This document shows positions 58,707 through 64,000 of a stretch of 64,000 bases of DNA, piece after piece. Origin of the DNA: Roseovarius salinarum (GTDB lineage: Bacteria > Pseudomonadota > Alphaproteobacteria > Rhodobacterales > Rhodobacteraceae); assembly GCF_002834145.1 (NCBI RefSeq), contig NZ_PHNT01000002.1, positions 1 to 64,000 on the forward strand, in the 5' to 3' direction. The position numbers and the translations under genes were made by a program. Each line of letters begins with the position of its first letter. The first letter of the stretch is position 1. A model generated the notes under the pieces. It saw only the letters and a list, made by a program, of their open reading frames with translations. It did no database searches and had not been told where the DNA came from.

Positions 58707-59138
58707 ATGGATGATATCGACCAGCAGCTGATCTCGGCGCTGCGGCACGATGCGCGCGCCTCGCTGTCCGATCTCGCGCTGGAGCTGGGGGTGTCACGCA
58801 CCACCGTGCGCGGGCGCATCGAGCGGCTGCGGCGCGCGGGCGAGATCGTTGGGTTCACCGTGGTGCTCAAGGCCGACACCGCGCGCGATCCGGTGCGCGG
58901 GCTGATGATGATCGGTATCGAGGGCCGCGGCACCGACCGGATCCTGCGGCAGCTGGGCGGGCTTTCGGCCGTGCGCGCGGTGCACACCACCAACGGCCGC
59001 TGGGATGTCATCGTCGAGATCGGCACGGCCACGCTGGAGGAATTCGACGGCGTGCTGGCGCGGATCCGCCGTTTCGACGGGATCGCGCACTCGGAGACCA
59101 GCCTGCTTCTGAGCACGCGCAAGGCCGCGACCGCCTGA
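58707..59138 (+). CDS. Lrp/AsnC family transcriptional regulator
   Basis: A 143-residue regulator: an N-terminal helix-turn-helix (MDDIDQQLISALRHDARASLSDLALELGVSRTTVRGRIERL) and a C-terminal RAM domain with RGLMMIGIEGRG and VRAVHTTNGRWDVIVEIGTATLEEFDGVL. Such proteins bind amino acids and control nearby catabolic genes. It is divergent from rocF-ocd across a 118-base AT-richer gap, so it most likely responds to arginine or ornithine and controls that operon and itself. The gap contains ATTTTGCACAAAT, a possible half-symmetric site. Confidence 0.9.
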   Translation: MDDIDQQLISALRHDARASLSDLALELGVSRTTVRGRIERLRRAGEIVGFTVVLKADTARDPVRGLMMIGIEGRGTDRILRQLGGLSAVRAVHTTNGRWDVIVEIGTATLEEFDGVLARIRRFDGIAHSETSLLLSTRKAATA

Positions 59139-59161
59139 GCCTGTGGCGCGTGGCGGGATGC

Positions 59162-59191
59162 CTCCGGCGGGAGTATTTCGGGCAAGATGAA
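59162..59191 (+). repeat. Interspersed intergenic repeat, copy 5
   Basis: Near-perfect match to copy 1 (core GGGAGTATTTCGGGCAAGAT), between the Lrp-type gene and dsbB. Confidence 0.75.
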
Positions 59192-59214
59192 GGGCAGGGC
59201 GCCCTTGCCCGCGG

Positions 59215-59682
59215 TCAGCCGCGGCGCGCCGCAATCAGCCAAAGCGCGGCGAGAGCGAGGGAGACGAGCGCGTTCCAGCCGGCCATCGAGACCCCGAGCA
59301 TCTGCCACGGCACCTCGTCGCACATGACGATGGCCGGGGCGCTTTCGGGGTTGAGCAGTTCCGCCCCGCTCAGCCCCGACAACCCCGCGCCACCGCCGGT
59401 GCAGCCGGCCGGACCCGGCCACCATGCCTGTTCGACACCGGCATGATAGAGCCCCAGGCCCGCGGTGGTCAGCGCCGCGCACCCGCCCAGCGCGGGCAGG
59501 GCGGCGCCCGGGCGGACCAGGGCGGCGGCGCCCAGCACGACGGCCGCCGCGTGCGGCCAGCGTTGCCACAGGCAAAGCTTGCAGGGTGCCAGCCCGCCGA
59601 GGTGCTGGAAGGCCAGCGCGCCCAGCAGCAGCGCCGCCGAGCCACCGGCGGCGATCAGGATGTAAAGGGTGCGCCGTTGCAT
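59215..59682 (-). CDS. dsbB: Disulfide bond formation protein B
   Basis: DsbB re-oxidises DsbA by passing electrons to quinones. The 155-residue protein has four hydrophobic helices with the first catalytic pair, Cys34-x-x-Cys37, in APCKLCLWQRWPH, and a second periplasmic pair in PGPAGCTGG and VMCDEVPWQ. These are the expected two Cys pairs. It starts one base before the YqaA-like stop on the same strand, so they are cotranscribed. Arg-Trp after the first pair is the known quinone-contact region. Confidence 0.92.
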   Translation of the reverse strand: MQRRTLYILIAAGGSAALLLGALAFQHLGGLAPCKLCLWQRWPHAAAVVLGAAALVRPGAALPALGGCAALTTAGLGLYHAGVEQAWWPGPAGCTGGGAGLSGLSGAELLNPESAPAIVMCDEVPWQMLGVSMAGWNALVSLALAALWLIAARRG

Positions 59683-59683
59683 G

Positions 59684-60262
59684 TCACAGGTGCCTTATCA
59701 GGTAGAACCCGCCGATGAGAAGCACGACGAAGAGGATCGACAGCGGCCCGAGCCAGCGTTCGATGAAGTCGCGGATCGGCGCGCCGAACTTCCACAGCAG
59801 CGCGGCCACGAGGAAGAAGCGCAGCCCCCGCGCGATCACCGAGGTCACCATGAAGACGGCCAGCGGCATGCTTGTCCAGCCGGCCATGATGGTGATGACC
59901 TTGTAGGGGAAGGGCGTGACGCCCGCGGTGAGCACCGCCCAGAAGCCGAAATCGTTGAAGCGGGTGTTGAATGCCTCCATCGACTCGGTCTTGCCTAGGC
60001 TTTCGAGGATCGGCCGGCCGACTTCCTCGTAGGCGAAGGCGCCGATCGCGTAGCCCAGCAGCCCGCCCAGCACCGAGGCCACCAGCGCGACGGCTGCGAT
60101 CAGCCAGGCCCGGCGCGGCTGGGCGAGGATCATCGGGATCAGCAGCACGTCGGGCGGGATCGGAAAAACCGAGCTCTCCGCGAAGGAGACCGCGGCGAGG
60201 ACCCAGAGCGCGCGCGGGTGGCGGCCCATCCGGATGGTCCAGTCGTAGAGTCGTCTTATCAT
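59684..60262 (-). CDS. YqaA/DedA-like membrane protein
   Basis: A 192-residue inner-membrane protein of the SNARE-associated/VTT (DedA-like) family. FAESSVFPIPPDVLLIPMILAQP is the conserved Glu-Ser-Pro-Pro loop, and the re-entrant region FWAVLTAGVTPFPYKVITIMAGWTSM is characteristic of YqaA. Related proteins act as phospholipid scramblases or affect membrane potential. I started the gene at 60262 (MIRRLYDWTI); a longer in-frame reading has no support. It is cotranscribed with dsbB. Confidence 0.88.
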   Translation of the reverse strand: MIRRLYDWTIRMGRHPRALWVLAAVSFAESSVFPIPPDVLLIPMILAQPRRAWLIAAVALVASVLGGLLGYAIGAFAYEEVGRPILESLGKTESMEAFNTRFNDFGFWAVLTAGVTPFPYKVITIMAGWTSMPLAVFMVTSVIARGLRFFLVAALLWKFGAPIRDFIERWLGPLSILFVVLLIGGFYLIRHL

Positions 60263-60376
60263 GCGCGCGGCTTTCGCGGTTTGGACTGGACGCCTCAGAG
60301 CACGCAGGATGCCAGGGGTCAAGCCCGCCCGCGCCGCACTGGACGGCGCCCCGCACCTCGGCTACAGAAGGCGCGT

Positions 60377-60462
60377 GCCCAAGTGGCGGAATGGTAGACG
60401 CAGGGGATTCAAAATCCCCCGGCCGAAAGGCCGTGCCGGTTCGAGTCCGGCCTTGGGCACCA
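60377..60462 (+). tRNA. tRNA-Leu (anticodon CAA)
   Basis: An 86-base tRNA with CCA encoded. Acceptor stem GCCCAAG / CTTGGGC pairs fully; anticodon stem GGGGA / TCCCC encloses TT-CAA-AA with anticodon CAA at 60410-60412; a long variable arm (CCGGCCGAAAGGCCGT) and the T-arm GCCGGTTCGAGTCCGGC confirm a class II leucine tRNA. A TACAGA -10-like box lies at 60363-60368. Confidence 0.97.
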
Positions 60463-60526
60463 TATCGACGGTTTGCGCGGGACAGGTCGTGCCGTTCGGG
60501 GCGCGATACCGTGCCGGGAGCGTTGC

Positions 60527-61384
60527 TCAGACGAAACTTTCGAGCGACAGGTCGCGGTTGCGCAGCAGGGTGCGCAGCCGTTCGAAACCGCGTTCGCGCA
60601 GCTGGCGCACGCGTTCCTTGGAGATCCCGAACCGCGTGCCCAGCGCCTCGAGCGTTTCCGGCGGATCGGACAGATAGGTGGCGACGATGATCTCGCGTTC
60701 GCGCTCGGGCAGCTTGCACATCGCCTTGACGATCACCGCGCGCAGCTTCTCGGTGTCCAGATCGGCCGAGACCTCGGCCTCGACGTCCGTCTGCGGATCA
60801 ACGAGCAGCGCCATGCGGTCCTCGCCGTCTTCCTCCAGCGCCGGCGCGTTCAGCGAACTGTCGCTGCCCGAAAGCTGCGTGCGGATGTCGCCCAGCTTTT
60901 CCTGGCTGAGGCCCAGGGCCGCCGCGATGCGCGCCTCGTTGTCGTCCGCATCCGGGTGCGCCGCGCCCACTTCCTTCTCGACGCGCGAGAGGTTGAAGAA
61001 CGCCTTGCGGAAGCTGGCGGTGTTGGGGCGCCGCACCACCGACAGGTTGGCCAGCCGGAAATCCTGGATCTCGGCGCGTACCCACCAGACCGCGTAGGTC
61101 GAGAACCGCACGTCCTGGGAGGCATCGAAGCGGTCGGCCGCCTTGAGCAACCCGATATGCGCCTGCTGGAGAAGGTCCGGGTCCGGGGTGGACGTGCCGG
61201 GGGCAAACCGCTTGGCCATCGCCGCCGCGAGCGGCGTGAAGGCCTGGACCAGCTGGTGGCGCGCGGTCTCGTCCCGGTCGTGCTGCCACGCCTGAATCAG
61301 CCGCCGCTCTTCCTGCGCGTCCAGCATCGCGTGCTCGCTCGTCTGCCGCCGGCGCGTCGTCCAGTGCCTGACCGGTTTGTTCAT
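60527..61384 (-). CDS. rpoH: RpoH-family alternative sigma factor (sigma-32 type)
   Basis: A 285-residue sigma factor. Region 2 is well kept (DLLQQAHIGLLKAADRFD, VRFSTYAVWWVRAEIQDF), the RpoH-type box reads FRKAFFNLSRVEKEVG, and region 4 has the helix-turn-helix ALGTRFGISKERVRQLRERGFERLRTLL. Rhodobacterales carry two RpoH proteins; the divergence of the box suggests RpoHII, used in singlet-oxygen and general stress responses, but this is inferred. The promoter upstream (TTGACA-16-TATAGT) is bracketed by repeats near the divergent MarR gene. ATG at 61384 is preferred over an upstream TTG. Confidence 0.9.
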   Translation of the reverse strand: MNKPVRHWTTRRRQTSEHAMLDAQEERRLIQAWQHDRDETARHQLVQAFTPLAAAMAKRFAPGTSTPDPDLLQQAHIGLLKAADRFDASQDVRFSTYAVWWVRAEIQDFRLANLSVVRRPNTASFRKAFFNLSRVEKEVGAAHPDADDNEARIAAALGLSQEKLGDIRTQLSGSDSSLNAPALEEDGEDRMALLVDPQTDVEAEVSADLDTEKLRAVIVKAMCKLPEREREIIVATYLSDPPETLEALGTRFGISKERVRQLRERGFERLRTLLRNRDLSLESFV

Positions 61385-61401
61385 AGGGTCACCCAATTCC
61401 G

Positions 61402-61459
61402 TTTCGAATCGACACTATATTGGCCATGCGGGTCTTGTCAAAACAGTTTCGATTCGATA
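61402..61459. promoter_or_regulatory. Divergent promoter/operator region between rpoH-like and marR genes
   Basis: Minus-strand TTGACA (61441-61436), a 16-base spacer and TATAGT (61419-61414) make a near-consensus promoter for the sigma factor gene. It is bracketed by two related repeats: TTTCGAATCGA (61402-61412), which covers the predicted start, and TTTCGATTCGATA (61447-61459), just upstream of -35. Their cores TCGAATCGA and TCGATTCGA are reverse complements, 45 bases centre to centre. Confidence 0.7.
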
Positions 61460-61469
61460 CCAAAATGCC

Positions 61470-62081
61470 ATGTCAGACACCACCGCCATCGCGGACCGTA
61501 TCGCCGAGATGCTGGTCCATCTCGGGCGCACCGCGTGCAGCGAGGACGGCCAGTCCGGCCTGACCGCGGCGCAATGGACCTGCCTGAGGTTCTTTTCCCA
61601 CGCCAACCGGACCACCTGCACGCCCTCGGCCTTTGCCAGTTTCCACGCGACGACGCGCGGCACGGCGTCGCAGATCGTCAAGACGCTGGAACGCCGCGGG
61701 CTGGTCTGCCGGGAACGCTCGCCGGTGGACGGCCGCAGCGTTTGCTTCGCGCTGACGGAGGCGGGGTGGGCGGCCCTGTCGCATGATCCGCTGGGTGATC
61801 TCATCGCGTCGCTGGACGGCCTCGGCCCGGCCGAGCGCGAGGCGTTCCTTCAGATGCTGTCGCGCGTGGCCTCGACGCTCGCCGCGCGTCGCGGCGGGCG
61901 CACCTTCGGCACCTGCAGTGATTGCACGCATTTCTCGACCTCGGAAGGAAGCGGCTACTGCGCCTGCATGGCGGCGCATCTGGGCACCGGGGAAATCGAC
62001 AAGCTGTGCATTGACTACAGCGGCGCCGATCATCAGGTCGACGGCAAGCAAGGAAAGGACAGCCAGCATGACAGCCAGTGA
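61470..62081 (+). CDS. MarR-type winged-helix regulator with Cys-rich C-terminus
   Basis: A 203-residue regulator. The winged helix includes LTAAQWTCLRFFSHANRTTCTPSAFASF, TASQIVKTLERRGLVCRERSPVDGRSVCFALTEAG. Beyond the fold is a tail with five cysteines at 149, 152, 164, 166 and 180 (CSDC, CAC, LC), spaced C-x2-C-x11-C-x-C-x13-C, which looks like a metal or Fe-S site. The neighbours are Fe-S carrier/scaffold genes (mrp, nfu), with which it overlaps, so an Fe-S-responsive role is plausible. The ATG at 61470 follows the operator-like repeats. Confidence 0.85.
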   Translation: MSDTTAIADRIAEMLVHLGRTACSEDGQSGLTAAQWTCLRFFSHANRTTCTPSAFASFHATTRGTASQIVKTLERRGLVCRERSPVDGRSVCFALTEAGWAALSHDPLGDLIASLDGLGPAEREAFLQMLSRVASTLAARRGGRTFGTCSDCTHFSTSEGSGYCACMAAHLGTGEIDKLCIDYSGADHQVDGKQGKDSQHDSQ

Positions 62082-63252
62082 TGCCAGTGACAGCCGGGCC
62101 CCCGGCGCGCGCCGGATGATCGCGATCAGCAGCGGCAAGGGCGGCGTCGGCAAGTCGACGGTGGCGGCGAACATGGCCGTGGCGATGGCGCGCGCCGGTT
62201 TGCGCGTGGGCGTGGTCGATGCCGACGTCTACGGCCCCTCGATCCCCGGCATGCTGGGCATCGCCCGAAACGCGCCACCGGCGATGTCGGCCGAGCGCAA
62301 GGTCATCCCGTCGGAGGCCTTCGGGGTCAAGGTGATCTCGATGGCGATGCTGTCGGATGACGACAAGCCCGCGATCCTGCGCGGGCCCATGGTGACGAAA
62401 TACCTGCAGATGTTCGTGCAGCAGGTGGACTGGGGCGAACTGGACGTGCTGCTGCTCGACCTGCCGCCGGGCACCGGGGACATCCAGCTCACGCTCGCGC
62501 AGGCGTTTCCGCTGACCGGGGCGGTGATCGTCAGCACGCCGCAGGACGTCAGCCTGAAGATCGCGCGGCGCGGCTTGCGGATGATGGAACAGGTCAACGT
62601 TCCCATCCTCGGCGTGATCGAGAACATGAGCGGATTCACCTGCCCCTCGTGCGGCAGCGTCACGCACATCTTCCACCAGGGCGGCGGCGCGGCCGTCGCC
62701 GAGGACATCGGCGTGCCGTTCCTCGGGTCCGTGCCGCTGGACCCGCAGGTCGTGGACACCGGCGACTCGGGCACGCCGCTGGTGGCCGCCGCCCCCGAAA
62801 GCCCGGCGGCGCGGGCCTATGAAAGCATCGCCGCCGCGCTGGCCGACGGCGGAACGGGCGCGGCCGGGATCGCGACCCCGTTTTCCTGGACGCTTGCGGA
62901 TGGCACGGGCAAGCCGGAGCCGGCCCCGGTGCAGGGCGACGGGCCGGCCGAGCGGCTGGTGGCCCTCGATCACGACGACACGGGGCTGCTGCTGCGTTGG
63001 GCCGACGGCCATGAACAGTGCATCGCCCCGCGCGACCTGCGCCTGGCCTGCCGCTGCGCGGCCTGCCGCGACGAGATGAGCGGCAAGCCCATTCTCGACC
63101 CCGATACGGTCCCGCTCGACATCCGCCTGACGCGGATCTGGAGCGTGGGCAACTATGCGCTCGGCATGGCGTTCAGCGACGGCCACGAAAGCGGCATCTA
63201 CACCTTCAAGGCCCTGCGCGCGATGCAGGACGCGGAGCTCGAGGATGTCTGA
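62068..63252 (+). CDS. mrp: Mrp/ApbC-type Fe-S carrier ATPase fused to a DUF971 domain
   Basis: A 394-residue fusion. The N-terminal part (about residues 16-280) is the P-loop ATPase Mrp/ApbC/NBP35, which carries Fe-S clusters to target proteins: SSGKGGVGKSTVAANMA (P-loop), DADVYGPSIP, LPPGTGDIQL and the cluster-binding CPSC (Cys192, Cys195). The common N-terminal MIP18/DUF59 domain is absent. The C-terminal part (about 295-385) is DUF971, resembling the N-terminal domain of gamma-butyrobetaine hydroxylase, with LACRCAACRDEMSG and AFSDGHESGIYTFKALR. It overlaps the MarR gene by 14 bases and the next gene by 8. Confidence 0.9.
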   Translation: MTASDASDSRAPGARRMIAISSGKGGVGKSTVAANMAVAMARAGLRVGVVDADVYGPSIPGMLGIARNAPPAMSAERKVIPSEAFGVKVISMAMLSDDDKPAILRGPMVTKYLQMFVQQVDWGELDVLLLDLPPGTGDIQLTLAQAFPLTGAVIVSTPQDVSLKIARRGLRMMEQVNVPILGVIENMSGFTCPSCGSVTHIFHQGGGAAVAEDIGVPFLGSVPLDPQVVDTGDSGTPLVAAAPESPAARAYESIAAALADGGTGAAGIATPFSWTLADGTGKPEPAPVQGDGPAERLVALDHDDTGLLLRWADGHEQCIAPRDLRLACRCAACRDEMSGKPILDPDTVPLDIRLTRIWSVGNYALGMAFSDGHESGIYTFKALRAMQDAELEDV

Positions 63253-64000
63253 CGACACGACCCGCCGCCGCATCCGTGCGCAACGCTCGCCGGCCGACGA
63301 CACCGTGATGGGTTTCGTGCTGGACGCGCCGGTCCAGGCAGGTGCATCTGCGCGGTTCGACGACCCGGAGACGGCCGAGGCCCCGCTGGCCCGCGCCCTG
63401 TTCGCCGTCGACGGCGTGCGCGAGGTCGATGTCTCCGGTGCGACCGTCCGCGTGCGCAGGGACGCGGGGGCCGACTGGGTGGCGCTCAAGCCCGCGGTCG
63501 CCGCGGCGATACGCGGGGTTCTGGACGAAACCGACGCGCCGCTGGGCACGGTGGCCGCCGATGGCGCGGAAGATGACGACGCGGACAGCGTCCTGTTGCA
63601 ACGGGTCGAGGCGTTGCTCGAACGGCAGGTCAACCCGGCGGTCGCGGCGCACGGTGGCCACATCGCGGTGGACCGGGTGCAGGACGCGACGGTCTACCTG
63701 CGCATGTCCGGCGGCTGCCAGGGCTGCGCGGCTTCGGCCGCGACGTTGCGGCAAGGGGTGGAGCGCATGCTGCGCGCGGCCCTGCCGGACATCCGCGACA
63801 TCGTGGATGTCACCGACCACGCGGCCGGCACCAACCCCTTCTACACGGAAGGGGCCGGGGCCTCGCCCGTGCTCGACCGGCCGGTTCCGCCCGACGCGAT
63901 CGGCTGGGAGGACGGGCAGATCGTGGTCGATCCCGAGTATCTGGCACCGCGCCTGGGCCTGACGCCCGAGACGTTGCGCGAAGGTTTGCGCCGCGGTGAC
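63245..64000 (+). CDS. Nfu-like Fe-S scaffold protein, cut by the right edge
   Basis: At least 252 residues, no stop before the edge. Residues 20-105 resemble the Nfu N-terminal domain. Residues 115-185 are the NifU C-terminal-type domain with the cluster-binding CQGC (Cys158, Cys161) in RMSGGCQGCAASAATLRQGVERML. An extra C-terminal part from about residue 200 (DGQIVVDPEYLAPRLGLTPE...) is not part of standard NfuA and looks like the start of another small domain. The ATG overlaps the mrp stop by eight bases, so marR-mrp-nfu is an operon for Fe-S cluster handling. Confidence 0.87.
   Translation, partial: MSDDTTRRRIRAQRSPADDTVMGFVLDAPVQAGASARFDDPETAEAPLARALFAVDGVREVDVSGATVRVRRDAGADWVALKPAVAAAIRGVLDETDAPLGTVAADGAEDDDADSVLLQRVEALLERQVNPAVAAHGGHIAVDRVQDATVYLRMSGGCQGCAASAATLRQGVERMLRAALPDIRDIVDVTDHAAGTNPFYTEGAGASPVLDRPVPPDAIGWEDGQIVVDPEYLAPRLGLTPETLREGLRRGD

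Overview
The window is high-GC chromosomal DNA from an alphaproteobacterium, most likely of the Rhodobacterales (Rhodobacteraceae / roseobacter-type). The clues are a pyruvate dehydrogenase E1-beta with its own lipoyl domain, a circularly permuted two-piece tmRNA, a Fur/Mur-type regulator without the usual Cys pairs, a TRAP transporter, DUF4167, and several small families typical of this order. Genes are tightly packed, with many ATGA stop/start overlaps, and nearly everything is core metabolism or housekeeping. I found no phage, insertion sequence, CRISPR array or defence island.

Layout, left to right. 1-3060: pyruvate dehydrogenase (E2 cut by the left edge, E1-beta, E1-alpha), with a perfect palindrome upstream. 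3255-4627: Rieske oxygenase and a small partner. 4738-7393: acetohydroxyacid synthase ilvIH on the minus strand, preceded by a complete attenuator (promoter, Leu/Val/Ile-rich leader peptide, antiterminator, terminator). 7650-12089: a TakP/FcbT-like TRAP transporter. 12130-15198: flavodoxin-like protein, leucyltransferase Bpt, RDD and DUF2852 membrane proteins, YbaK-like protein. 15284-20948: glnE, a small ORF, a lipoprotein, an RlmI-like methyltransferase and a PIN protein. 21296-23092: M48 protease and a radical SAM protein. 23280-27039: zwf-pgl-pgi, the entry to the Entner-Doudoroff and pentose phosphate routes. 27249-31779: fasciclin protein, cupin, HAD dehalogenase, enolase, EamA transporter, Fur/Mur.

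32111-42: RNA helicase, Na+/H+ antiporter, endonuclease-like protein, YjdF-like protein, SelO, GNAT, MazG, M20 amidohydrolase, agmatinase, DUF1499 and a small exported protein (to 41956). 42022-44766: release factor 1, the methyltransferase that modifies it, and DUF4167. 44808-52382: minus-strand envelope operon lptF-lptG-lptD-surA-pdxA-rsmA. 52526-54489: pepA and holC. 54694-55828: a DsrE-like exported protein under an apparent FnrL/FixK-type box, and the split tmRNA gene. 55829-59138: methyltransferase, then ornithine cyclodeaminase and arginase (arginine to proline) divergent from an Lrp/AsnC regulator. 59215-60462: dsbB, a YqaA/DedA-like protein and tRNA-Leu(CAA). 60527-64000: an RpoH-like sigma factor divergent from a MarR-type regulator with a Cys-rich tail, a Mrp-DUF971 fusion and an Nfu-like Fe-S scaffold cut by the right edge.

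The parts most worth a second look are the tmRNA (easily missed by protein-only annotation), the ilv attenuator, and the marR-mrp-nfu cluster, whose shared operator-like repeats bracket a strong promoter for the sigma factor gene.
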